Shown here: positions 51,370-59,872 of the stretch, one piece after another | How positions within the stretch are numbered: the first letter of the stretch is position 1 | How the letters are laid out: the number at the start of each line of letters is the position of its first letter | DNA from: Bacteroidales bacterium UBA1794 | Lineage (GTDB): Bacteria > Bacteroidota > Bacteroidia > Bacteroidales > Bacteroidaceae | DNA length: 64,000 nucleotides | Direction of reading: 5' to 3' | Assembly (NCBI GenBank): GCA_002315435.1 | Contig: DCFW01000040.1 | Location: 62,001-126,000 of the forward strand | Made by a program: the position numbers and the translations under genes | The notes under the pieces: generated by a model | The model's database searches: none | What the model was told of the DNA's origin: nothing | What the model saw: only the letters and a program-made list of their open reading frames with translations

Positions 51370-51466
51370 ACATTTTTTTGTTTTACAGTTGTAGAAAACA
51401 TTTCTTACCCAGGTAAGAATCATTTTCCACCCAGGTAAAAAACGTTTCTTACCCGGGTGGAAAATG
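51370..51466. repeat. Interspersed palindromic element, copy B
   Basis: The leader ACATTTTTTTGTTTTACAG (51370-51388) is identical to that of the element at 34.7 kb. It is followed by a perfect 8-2-8 palindrome (TTCTTACC-CA-GGTAAGAA, 51402-51419) and a perfect 12-bp inverted repeat (51421-51432 with 51455-51466). The arms differ from copy A, so leader and layout are kept while the palindrome sequence is not. Confidence 0.65.
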
Positions 51467-51487
51467 AAAATGTCGCTTAGAAGATGC

Positions 51488-51521
51488 AAAAAAGCAGGAC
51501 TTATTATGAATAAATCCTGCT
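51488..51521 (-). terminator. Terminator of folC
   Basis: AGCAGGA (51493-51499) pairs with TCCTGCT (51515-51521), extended by an inner TTATT/AATAA stem. On the minus strand TTTTTT follows at once. It lies 41 bases past the folC stop. Confidence 0.85.
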
Positions 51522-51562
51522 ATGTTTTTTATGAAAAGCCCCTTATCGGTTTGATTGATTGT

Positions 51563-52942
51563 TTATTTCGGACCTTGTAGAGAGGCTAGTATGTCTGCCA
51601 CAATGAAGCTACTGCCACCTACGAAGATAAAATCATTTGCCCCGGCGTGCATGCGTGCTGCTTTCACAGCTTCAGGAACATTCGGGTATTTCTCTCCGTT
51701 AAGTCCGGCTTCGCGTCCAAGTTGTTGTATCTCTTCAGCAGCAAGAGCACGTTCCACAGAAGGTTGGGTGAAGTAGTAAATAGCATTCTGAGGCAACATG
51801 GCCAACACACCTTTTATGTCTTTATCATTAACCATTCCGATCACGATATGCAGTTGCTCACACTCTTGATTCTTTAGTTGCTGTGAGATATATTCCATGC
51901 CTCCCGTGTTATGCCCCGTGTCACAATATACCGGGCAAGGAGCAGAGATGTTGATTCGCTCCCAGCGCCCATGCAAATGAGTCAGTTCAGTGACATGTGC
52001 AAAGCCTTCTTTCAGATGATTTTCGTCAAACTGATATCCCTGTTGGAAAAGGGCGGATAACGCATGCAAAAGTGTCTCGGTGTTGCGTGGTTGACAATAT
52101 CCGCCTAACTCACCGTGAAATTGTATTGTTATCGGGTAGGGAACCTGCTGCGACAGATATGGATTGTCCTGGATGAGCGTACGTTCTGCTCCCGGTGCAA
52201 AAGGCGAAATGGCTGTGTATTCATACCCTCCTTCTTTGCAAGGCGTTATGTTCATCAGCATCGAACTCTCTTCGGCAAAAACAATTGGAGCATGCATCTC
52301 TTCCGCTTTTCGCATGAACACCGGACGAGTCTCTTTATTTGCTTCACCTATAATAATAGGTGTATTCTCTTTGATGATTCCAGCCTTCTCTGCGGCTATT
52401 TCTGCTAAAGTGTCTCCTAATATCTTTGTATGATCCTTGCTGATGTTGGTGATTATCCCTAAATCGGGAGAGATCACATTCGTACAATCCAAGCGACCTC
52501 CCAATCCAACTTCTACTACTGCCACATCAATCTTCATGTGTGCAAAATAAGAAAAGGCCAATGCTGTGGTTACTTCAAAAAAGGAAGGTGTCAACGGTTC
52601 GAAGAAACTTTTTTCCCGTTCAATGAAATCGATCATAAACTGCTGATCCATCATTTCCCCATTCACTCTGATTCGTTCTCTGAAATCCAATAAGTGAGGT
52701 GAGGTGTATAAGCCGACTTTGTATCCGGCGCTTTGCAGTATTGCGGCTAACGTGTGTGAACACGATCCCTTGCCGTTTGTTCCACCCACATGAACCGCAT
52801 GAAATTTCTTATAAGGGTTGCCAAGGTGGCTTTCCAAAGCGATTGAATTCTCCAATCCGGGATGATAAGCAGCTTGCCCTTTCTGTTGAAACATCGGTAA
52901 GGTGTGGTATAGGTATGATAACGTCTCTTGATAATTCATCAT
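51563..52942 (-). CDS. folC: Folylpolyglutamate/dihydrofolate synthase
   Basis: A 459-residue Mur-ligase-type enzyme adding glutamate to folates. The P-loop is GGTNGKGSCSHTL (about residues 53-65); the family's VEVGLGGRLDCTNVISPDLG and NISKDHTKILGDT blocks follow; the C-terminal domain has WERINISAPCPVYCDTGHN. It is complete and of normal length. Start ATG 52942, or the next codon, which is also ATG. A TATATTTG box lies at 53004-53011 on the minus strand. Confidence 0.93.
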   Translation of the reverse strand: MMNYQETLSYLYHTLPMFQQKGQAAYHPGLENSIALESHLGNPYKKFHAVHVGGTNGKGSCSHTLAAILQSAGYKVGLYTSPHLLDFRERIRVNGEMMDQQFMIDFIEREKSFFEPLTPSFFEVTTALAFSYFAHMKIDVAVVEVGLGGRLDCTNVISPDLGIITNISKDHTKILGDTLAEIAAEKAGIIKENTPIIIGEANKETRPVFMRKAEEMHAPIVFAEESSMLMNITPCKEGGYEYTAISPFAPGAERTLIQDNPYLSQQVPYPITIQFHGELGGYCQPRNTETLLHALSALFQQGYQFDENHLKEGFAHVTELTHLHGRWERINISAPCPVYCDTGHNTGGMEYISQQLKNQECEQLHIVIGMVNDKDIKGVLAMLPQNAIYYFTQPSVERALAAEEIQQLGREAGLNGEKYPNVPEAVKAARMHAGANDFIFVGGSSFIVADILASLQGPK

Positions 52943-53003
52943 TTTTCTAAAAATTAACGAAATGCGAGTGATAACGTATTCCTATTTTCTTTATATTTCG
53001 ATA

Positions 53004-53011
53004 CAAATATA
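53004..53011 (-). promoter_or_regulatory. Promoter box of folC
   Basis: CAAATATA on the plus strand reads TATATTTG on the minus strand, 62 bases before the folC start and within 25 bases of the diverging phoH start codon. Confidence 0.5.
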
Positions 53012-53035
53012 ATTAACTTTTTAATTCTAAAGAGT

Positions 53036-54364
53036 ATGGGAACAAAGAAAAATTTTGTATTGGACACGAATGTGGTTTTACACGATTATGCTTGTGTAAA
53101 GAATTTCCAAGAGAACGATATATATTTGCCGATAGTAGTTTTGGAAGAGCTCGATAAGTTTAAGAAAGGCAACGAGCAGATAAACTACAATGCACGTGAA
53201 TTTGTACGTTTTCTTGATAAAATTACGGATGAGAAGTTATTCACCGAAGGTACTTCACTAGGAGCGGGAAAGGGACGCTTATTTATACCGACAAGAATTA
53301 TGGAATCGAAAAAAGTAAGAGATACATTCCCTGATCGTAAGCCCGATAATGAGATATTGGGTGTTGCCGATTATTTGTCGAGTACTAAGTTAGGTATGAA
53401 AACTATCCTTGTTACGAAAGACGTGAACTTAAGAATGAAAGCACGTTCGTTAGGTATTCCTGTAGAGGACTATATTAATGATAAAGTAGATAATGCCGTT
53501 CTTTTCGAGAAGTCTAATGAGGTATTTGAAAGCATTGACCCTGCATTGATTGATAACATTTATTCTACAAGAGAAGGAGTAGATATAAATGATTGCGGTG
53601 ATCTTCACGAAAAAGTAGTGGCGAATGAATGCTTCCTTTTGAAGAGTGATCGCAACAGTGTGATGGTACGATATGATCCATTCAACAAGTCGATAAAGCG
53701 AGTTTTGAAGACAAAAGACTACGGTATAGAACCACGCAATGCCGAGCAAAGTTTTGCCTTTGAAGTGTTGAATGATCCGAGTGTCAAACTAGTAGCTCTT
53801 ACAGGTAAGGCTGGTACAGGAAAGACCTTGTTGGCATTGGCTGCAGCTCTGAGTCAGGTGGATGATTACAAGCACATCTTGTTAGCTCGTCCGTTAGTCT
53901 CTTTGTCAAACAAAGATATCGGTTTTCTTCCGGGAAGTGCTCAGGAAAAGGTCGCTCCATTCATGCAACCGCTGTTTGACAATCTAAATGTAATAAAGAA
54001 TCAATTTGCCCCATCATCACCTGATGTAAAACGTTTGGACGATCTTCAAAAGGCCGGTCAATTGACTATTGAGGCATTGGCGTTTATTCGTGGCCGCAGT
54101 TTGAGCGAGACCTATTGTATCATTGATGAAGCACAGAACTTGACTCCGCATGAAGTGAAAACGATTATCACACGTGCCGGTGAAGGAACTAAAGTGGTGT
54201 TTACGGGTGATATACAGCAAATAGATCAGCCTTATCTGGATAGTCAAAGCAACGGTCTAGTATATATGATAGACAAAATGCGTGGTCAAGAACTCTTTGC
54301 GCATGTAAATTTACAAAAAGGAGAACGAAGTGCATTAAGTGAACTTGCAAGTAATTTGTTGTAA
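53036..54364 (+). CDS. PIN-PhoH fusion ATPase (PhoH2-like)
   Basis: A 442-residue cytoplasmic protein. The N-terminal PIN nuclease domain (about residues 5-140) starts FVLDTNVVLHDYAC with the first catalytic Asp; its later acidic residues appear in RKPDNEILGVADYL. The PhoH ATPase half has Walker A LTGKAGTGKTLLAL (about 255-268), and Walker B CIIDEAQNLTPHE (about 361-373). Such PIN-PhoH (PhoH2) proteins unwind and cut RNA. It is a single gene ahead of the glycan cluster. Confidence 0.9.
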   Translation: MGTKKNFVLDTNVVLHDYACVKNFQENDIYLPIVVLEELDKFKKGNEQINYNAREFVRFLDKITDEKLFTEGTSLGAGKGRLFIPTRIMESKKVRDTFPDRKPDNEILGVADYLSSTKLGMKTILVTKDVNLRMKARSLGIPVEDYINDKVDNAVLFEKSNEVFESIDPALIDNIYSTREGVDINDCGDLHEKVVANECFLLKSDRNSVMVRYDPFNKSIKRVLKTKDYGIEPRNAEQSFAFEVLNDPSVKLVALTGKAGTGKTLLALAAALSQVDDYKHILLARPLVSLSNKDIGFLPGSAQEKVAPFMQPLFDNLNVIKNQFAPSSPDVKRLDDLQKAGQLTIEALAFIRGRSLSETYCIIDEAQNLTPHEVKTIITRAGEGTKVVFTGDIQQIDQPYLDSQSNGLVYMIDKMRGQELFAHVNLQKGERSALSELASNLL

Positions 54365-54377
54365 CAAGGATATTGAC

Positions 54378-54385
54378 TATATTTG
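54378..54385 (+). promoter_or_regulatory. Promoter box of the first glycosyltransferase gene
   Basis: TATATTTG matches TAnnTTTG and lies 14 bases before the ATG at 54400. Confidence 0.5.
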
Positions 54386-54399
54386 CAAAAAACAAATGA

Positions 54400-55320
54400 A
54401 TGGATGAGCAACCAAAAGTAAGTATCATAATTCCGGTCTATAACACCGAAGCCTATCTGCGTGAAGCTGTAGAAAGCGTAATGCAACAAACGCTTCACGA
54501 GATAGAAATCATTATTGTTAATGACGGTTCTACGGATGGTTGCTCATCCATTATTGATGAGTTGGCATCTAAGGATAAGAGGATTCATTCATTTGTTCAA
54601 GAGAATCAAGGGCAGTCTGTTGCCAGAAACAATGGAATGTTGCATGCAGAGGGTACGTATTGTTATTTTATGGACAGTGATGACATTCTAAGAAAAGATG
54701 CATTAGAAGAGTGTTATCAGACTTGTGAGGCAGAAACTCTGGATTTTGTTTATTTTGATGCAGACATTATCAATGAATGTCAATCGACTTCTTTCTCAAT
54801 GGATTATCATCACGATGGTATTGAAGAGAAAGTTTATGACGGGAGTGAAATATTGAACTATCTAATAGATACCGGTCAATTGAAAATACCTCCTTATTTA
54901 TTCTTCATTCGCAAACAATATCTATTGAATAATGATCTTCATTTCTTTCCGGGAATCATTCATGAAGACGAACTCTTTACAATGTTGCTTTACCTAGGAG
55001 CAACACGTGTGAAGTATATTGGGAAAGAGTTCTTTCTCCGCCGTATTCGTGAAGCTTCAACTATGACGAAAAGAATATCAAGGCGCAATGTTGAGGGATA
55101 TTTCACAGTCTTTCGTGAACTTGGTAAATATGCAGCAGGGAAAAGCCCTTTAGTGCAGAATATTATAGTAAAGTATATTAAGTTGACATTAAATGCATTT
55201 TTAAGAAATGCTCATGAGATGACAATGATTGATAAGCTAAGAACATGTAAGCGTTGTTTGAACGAAGGGCTGGTAAAGTATATTTCTTTGAGAGTGTTCA
55301 TTCGTTTCCTCTTGCCATAA
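54400..55320 (+). CDS. Family 2 glycosyltransferase
   Basis: A 306-residue GT-A enzyme. The start KVSIIIPVYNTEAYLREAVE is diagnostic; VNDGSTDG (nucleotide binding) and YFMDSDD (metal-binding Asp cluster near residue 92) follow. The last 100 residues are helical and basic, perhaps membrane-associated. Donor and acceptor sugars are unknown. It is the only plus-strand gene of the small glycan cluster and converges on the flippase with 6 bases between the stops. Confidence 0.9.
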   Translation: MDEQPKVSIIIPVYNTEAYLREAVESVMQQTLHEIEIIIVNDGSTDGCSSIIDELASKDKRIHSFVQENQGQSVARNNGMLHAEGTYCYFMDSDDILRKDALEECYQTCEAETLDFVYFDADIINECQSTSFSMDYHHDGIEEKVYDGSEILNYLIDTGQLKIPPYLFFIRKQYLLNNDLHFFPGIIHEDELFTMLLYLGATRVKYIGKEFFLRRIREASTMTKRISRRNVEGYFTVFRELGKYAAGKSPLVQNIIVKYIKLTLNAFLRNAHEMTMIDKLRTCKRCLNEGLVKYISLRVFIRFLLP

Positions 55321-55326
55321 TAAAGT

Positions 55327-56880
55327 CTATTTGTGTGTAAACTTTGCAAAGACTTTTTCTGTTATCCGATGATATAAGTCTCTGGTTCCTTGCTCAAAGA
55401 TAAATTGCAATCCAAAGAGTATGATTCCAAAGATTAAAGTGATAATTAGGGCATATGCCGTCCAGTTAATGAATGATGTATAGGGATTGATATGAATAAA
55501 ACCTTTAATTATAAATGTTGAGGCTACCCAAGAGACGGTTACAATTGCCAATAATTTAAATACTTTGAACCAATAATGATATAAAGGCTCTTTTATTCCA
55601 TTGTGAAAAAGGAAGTAAGGCTTCCAAATGCAAATAATGAGAAGTAAACTAACAGTTGTTCCTATTAAAATACCAGTTAACCCATAAAAACAACCTATCG
55701 CAATTGATAGTCCGACATTAATGATGCCTTCAACGCATGGTGCCCATGTGTCACTGAATAATCCATATCCATATAAAAATAAATCATTGGCTCCTCTTGT
55801 TTGTCCTATGTAGGTGTTGATTATAATTAATAAAAAGACCGTATTATCTAGAATGTATTGTTTCCCGATCCATAAGGATATAAACGATTCTACTAAGGTG
55901 TATAGTGCAAATGCCATTACTCCTGCAAAGAAATATCTTATGGATGTAAGTTCCCAATAAACTTTAATAGTATTTTTTCTATTGCCTTCTGCAATCAAGT
56001 TACCTATCCCTGCGCTGGTTCCGTCTAATATATTATTTATTAGTAAGGCTAGTTTGCTAATAATTACTGTGTAGTTGCCATATAATGCTACATATTTGAG
56101 TGATACAAACGCGTATATTAAGATAGAGTCTGTCTGAAATTGAATGAAGGAGGCTATTTTGTGAACAAACAATTGCTTTGTATATTTCATTACCTCGGGA
56201 TACTTGTCAAATATCTTTTTGCCTAACTTAACCTCCGACTTCAGCCAAGGGTATACCTGATTTATTTTCCAATTGAGGATAAAACTGGCAATAAATCCGA
56301 AGACCAATTCAATTGCAATCCAATAATAATAGTTATGAGTATAATAGGCTGCTGCAATTTGAATGATGGTCTTAATGAATCCAGCTGTTTGAAAATAAGC
56401 TGTGACCACATAGTTCTTTTGATCAGCACCTAAAAGAGTTTCTCTGTAATTGAGGAAATAGCTCAATAACGAAGATATAAGGAAAGAATAGAAGGCAAAA
56501 TAGATTGCGGCTAATGGAAAATGTGATTTGCCGAAGATAAGCGGGAAGAAACAGGATATGATTATTCCGATAAGCAATATAAGAAAGCCGATGCGCGAAT
56601 ATAGATACCCGAAGACAGAAATGATTTCATTTATTTTCTTCCTGTCATGATCATATAGAGGTTTGTATAATACGTATCCTATTGCTTGCCCTATTCCTAA
56701 TTCAGCAAGATTAAGGAAGCTTAAGACACTTCCCAAGGTTCCTATCAATCCCATGAAATCGGCACTTAGGCTATCAAGGAATATCTTCCGCGAAAAGAAT
56801 GATAGGAATAGCCCTATGAAATAAAAGATCAGATTGATTTTCGCATTCATTAAACTTTTAGAAAATCGAGTCTCTTTCAT
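55327..56880 (-). CDS. Wzx-like polysaccharide flippase
   Basis: A 517-residue inner-membrane protein with 12-14 hydrophobic segments, of the MATE/Wzx type that moves lipid-linked glycans across the membrane. The N-terminal block MNAKINLIFYFIGLFLSFFSRKIFL and the LSFLNLAELGIGQAIGYVLY stretch are typical of flippases next to capsule and O-antigen genes. It lies between GT2 genes, with 111 bases to the next gene upstream. Substrate unknown. Confidence 0.86.
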   Translation of the reverse strand: MKETRFSKSLMNAKINLIFYFIGLFLSFFSRKIFLDSLSADFMGLIGTLGSVLSFLNLAELGIGQAIGYVLYKPLYDHDRKKINEIISVFGYLYSRIGFLILLIGIIISCFFPLIFGKSHFPLAAIYFAFYSFLISSLLSYFLNYRETLLGADQKNYVVTAYFQTAGFIKTIIQIAAAYYTHNYYYWIAIELVFGFIASFILNWKINQVYPWLKSEVKLGKKIFDKYPEVMKYTKQLFVHKIASFIQFQTDSILIYAFVSLKYVALYGNYTVIISKLALLINNILDGTSAGIGNLIAEGNRKNTIKVYWELTSIRYFFAGVMAFALYTLVESFISLWIGKQYILDNTVFLLIIINTYIGQTRGANDLFLYGYGLFSDTWAPCVEGIINVGLSIAIGCFYGLTGILIGTTVSLLLIICIWKPYFLFHNGIKEPLYHYWFKVFKLLAIVTVSWVASTFIIKGFIHINPYTSFINWTAYALIITLIFGIILFGLQFIFEQGTRDLYHRITEKVFAKFTHK

Positions 56881-56991
56881 TCTATTATTAGTCTATCAAT
56901 TGAATTAAATAATAGATGCAATATTCGCAAAATATTTAGACATTTGCAAATTATGTAGTGATTTGATTAAAAATCATTGACTCTAAGTTTC

Positions 56992-57993
56992 TCATTGGTT
57001 AATTCTATCTTTGACCTTTCTATAAAAATGATATTTACGAGGAGGAATATGGGTCATCAAAAAAGTTCCGATTTTAGACATCCCCCAGAAATTCCTTTCT
57101 CTTGTTACTTGATTCCGATTGCGATATAGGTATCGCATCACATAAGAGAAATAAGGCTCGCACTCTTGATATTTCATTTGAGCACATCTACTTAATGTTA
57201 GTACCATGTATAAAATAGTTTGCCTTTTGGCAAAACATAATAATTGAGGAAATGACTCATTAGTTATTGCTTCTACTTTATATAGACGATAAAGTGAATA
57301 ATGGAGATAAGTACGGAAGTTGTGTTTATAATAATCTCTTGATAAAGATGATTCCTTTTTAAGGTAAGTATATAGATCTACATCTTCGAAAACAGTGCAT
57401 TGGGCATAACGAAATGCTTGTAAGTTAAATAAAAAATCTTCTTCAATTTTTACACCCTTAACTACTTCATATCTGATGTTGTAGTTGTCCAAAAATGATT
57501 TACTATAGACTTTAGTCCAAACATGAATATCAAGTTTGTCGCGTATAAGAAATGCTTTAAATCCCTCTTCGTTTGTGAATGTAAATTTCTTATTTGAATG
57601 TAAATTGTGCGTTTCAAATCCTTGTTCATCTATAGACTTGAATGAAACTCCTGAAATATCAGCATCTTCTTTCTTTGCATTTTCTATTAGATGCTGATAA
57701 TAATTGGGATTCACAATATCGTCGCTATCACAAAATCCTATATATTGCCCTTTAGCGCATTCTAAACCTTTATTACGAGCGGAAGCAGGGCCTTCATTAT
57801 TCTGATGGAATACTTTTATTCGAACATCTGTTAATGCTATTTTTTTACATATAGTATAAGAATTATCAGATGAACCGTCGTCAATTAAAAGTAGTTCAAA
57901 ATCAGAAAATTTTTGATGAATAATAGAATTAATGCAAGCTTTAAGATATCTTTCAGCATTATAAATTGGGATAATAATAGAAAGTGTCATCAT
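56992..57993 (-). CDS. Family 2 glycosyltransferase
   Basis: A 333-residue GT-A enzyme with SIIIPIYNAERYLKACI at the start, IDDGSSDNS and GFCDSDD (about residue 93) as nucleotide and metal sites. The C-terminal third is helical with aromatic residues. It is the middle of three genes on the minus strand (GT2, GT2, flippase) and is read 13 bases after the other GT2. Linkage and sugars unknown. Confidence 0.9.
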   Translation of the reverse strand: MMTLSIIIPIYNAERYLKACINSIIHQKFSDFELLLIDDGSSDNSYTICKKIALTDVRIKVFHQNNEGPASARNKGLECAKGQYIGFCDSDDIVNPNYYQHLIENAKKEDADISGVSFKSIDEQGFETHNLHSNKKFTFTNEEGFKAFLIRDKLDIHVWTKVYSKSFLDNYNIRYEVVKGVKIEEDFLFNLQAFRYAQCTVFEDVDLYTYLKKESSLSRDYYKHNFRTYLHYSLYRLYKVEAITNESFPQLLCFAKRQTILYMVLTLSRCAQMKYQECEPYFSYVMRYLYRNRNQVTRERNFWGMSKIGTFLMTHIPPRKYHFYRKVKDRINQ

Positions 57994-58006
57994 AATAAAT
58001 AAATTT

Positions 58007-58951
58007 TTAATGGTAAATATGTAGAAATTTTCTTTTGAAACCAGCGATTAATTGAAGTAGTTTCCTGCATATTTTTTGATTGTTTTTGAATATAATATAT
58101 ACATAATCTTCTAACGATAATCTATAATGAAGTGCTTTCTTACAAGTTTCGACGACAAATGGATCCTTGGGGTTATAATCTTCATGCTGAAAACGTGTTA
58201 GACGTCTTAACTCATATAACTTGAAATGGAATAATCCTCTTTGGTATTTTTTTTGATTGTTTACGGATTCTAATAAATAGTGGTTAAAAGTAATCTCGTA
58301 TTTTAGGTTATGCTTAAATTTTTGTGTCGTTTGACCTTCGTGGTAAACATATATGCATATTTGTTTATAAATTACTACAGCTTGTCTTATGTGCATTGCT
58401 AATCTCAAATTCATCAAAAGATCTTCTCCTAGTTTAATAAATGGAGGTGCATCCATACATTCATGTTGGAACAGAGAGCGATGCCATAATTTCGCAGAAG
58501 GATGTGCATCTAATTTATTTTTTAAAAAATCGTTTATCAATTGTGTCTTGTTCAAGTACATAGGTCTTTTCTTAGGTATGGCGATAGGATCATCGTTAAA
58601 TCCAATGACTACATCTACATTCGATGAATAACTATAAAGGATTTGTAAGGCTCCAGATGCTAGTAAATCGTCTGCATCTAAAAATAAAATAAAATCACCT
58701 ATAGCATTCTCTATTCCTTTCCTTCTTGCAGCTGTGACCCCTTTATTGGTTTGGTTAAATAACTGAATCCTTGAATCGCTCTTTGCAAATTCGTTACAAA
58801 TGTTAAGAGATGAATCTGTGCTTCCATCATTCACAATAATAATTTCATAGTCGCTGAAATTTTGGCTAAGGACGCTATTAATTGTATCCCGCAAGAATAA
58901 TTCAGCATTATATACCGGAATGATAATAGAAATCTTGACATCTTCTTTCAT
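58007..58951 (-). CDS. Family 2 glycosyltransferase
   Basis: A 314-residue GT-A enzyme with KISIIIPVYNAELFLRDTIN, VNDGSTDSSL and FLDADDLL (about residue 93). The C-terminal part is rich in His, Tyr and Lys and may contact membrane or lipid-linked substrate. It begins the cluster's minus-strand transcript, 20 bases after ispE, so it may be read from the ispE promoter. Confidence 0.9.
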   Translation of the reverse strand: MKEDVKISIIIPVYNAELFLRDTINSVLSQNFSDYEIIIVNDGSTDSSLNICNEFAKSDSRIQLFNQTNKGVTAARRKGIENAIGDFILFLDADDLLASGALQILYSYSSNVDVVIGFNDDPIAIPKKRPMYLNKTQLINDFLKNKLDAHPSAKLWHRSLFQHECMDAPPFIKLGEDLLMNLRLAMHIRQAVVIYKQICIYVYHEGQTTQKFKHNLKYEITFNHYLLESVNNQKKYQRGLFHFKLYELRRLTRFQHEDYNPKDPFVVETCKKALHYRLSLEDYVYIIFKNNQKICRKLLQLIAGFKRKFLHIYH

Positions 58952-58971
58952 AAGGGATTGAGTTTAAAGTT

Positions 58972-59802
58972 TCACATCCTCCCGCTCCAAACAAATTTCT
59001 CATTGAACTGACTCGTAAGATCTTTCCCTATAGACTGTTCAAAGATCCCGTAGATTGTAGAACCTGAGCCACTCATTGCTGCATATATAGCACCTGTACT
59101 ATAAATATGTTCCTTTATTTCTTTTAATTTGGAATGTTGGGGGAATATACTATCTTCGAAATCATTTTTAAGTAAGTTTCGCCACTCTTCAATTGGACGG
59201 CTACATATATCTTTTGCAGATAGAGTAGGAGTGTTAGGTTTTATATTTGCAAATGCTTCTTTAGTGGAAATGGATAGATCCGGTTTCACCAATAGAATGT
59301 ATTTGCCTTTTAGCGATAAGTCAAGTGGAGTAAGAACATCACCAATTCCTTCGGCGTATGTAGGAGTATTCTTTATAAAGAATGGACAGTCAGCACCAAG
59401 TTTGGCAGCTTTCACTAATAATTGCTCTTCTGTAGCACCGAGTTCAAAAGTCTCATTCAGCAATCTTAGCATAAACGCTCCATCAGATGATCCGCCACCT
59501 AACCCTGCTTCGCTAGGAATGTGTTTATGTAAATAAATGTTTATAACAGGGATCTGAGGGTATTCTTCTTTCATCAGGTTTAATGCCTTCATCACCAAGT
59601 TATCTTCTGGATTCCCCTCAATCTTGTTTCCGGTGATTTCAAATTTAGGAGTCTCTTTGTAGGCAGTAGCACAAGGTATGATTTCTAAAGCGTCTTCAAT
59701 GAATATAGGATAAAAGACGGTCTCAAGGTTGTGGTATCCATCCGAGCGTTTGGATACGATGTTAAGCCCTAAATTTATTTTAGCATTTGGAAACGTAATC
59801 AT
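58972..59802 (-). CDS. ispE: 4-diphosphocytidyl-2-C-methyl-D-erythritol kinase
   Basis: A 276-residue GHMP kinase of the MEP isoprenoid pathway. Motif 1 FPNAKINLGLNIVSKRSDGYHN (N-terminal) and motif 2 PSEAGLGGGSSDGAF (about residues 92-106), the ATP-binding loop, are clear; motif 3 AAMSGSGSTIYGIF lies near 240-253. It is complete and of normal length. It diverges from dnaB, with overlapping promoters in the short gap. Confidence 0.94.
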   Translation of the reverse strand: MITFPNAKINLGLNIVSKRSDGYHNLETVFYPIFIEDALEIIPCATAYKETPKFEITGNKIEGNPEDNLVMKALNLMKEEYPQIPVINIYLHKHIPSEAGLGGGSSDGAFMLRLLNETFELGATEEQLLVKAAKLGADCPFFIKNTPTYAEGIGDVLTPLDLSLKGKYILLVKPDLSISTKEAFANIKPNTPTLSAKDICSRPIEEWRNLLKNDFEDSIFPQHSKLKEIKEHIYSTGAIYAAMSGSGSTIYGIFEQSIGKDLTSQFNEKFVWSGRM

Positions 59803-59823
59803 AATTTGTTATTTTTATGCTGG

Positions 59824-59861
59824 CAAATATATAACATTTTCATTGAAAAATGCTAACTTTG
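59824..59861. promoter_or_regulatory. Divergent promoters of ispE and dnaB
   Basis: On the minus strand, TATATTTG (59831-59824) serves ispE; on the plus strand, TAACTTTG (59854-59861) serves dnaB. Only 70 bases separate the two start codons. The dnaB leader would be just a few bases long. Confidence 0.65.
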
Positions 59862-59872
59862 TCGCCCTGATT

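Larger units (their letters stand above)
51176..51562. other. Intergenic region with terminators and a palindromic repeat
   Basis: No gene is present. It contains the ridA terminator, the repeat element at 51370-51466, and the folC terminator at 51488-51521. Confidence 0.75.
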
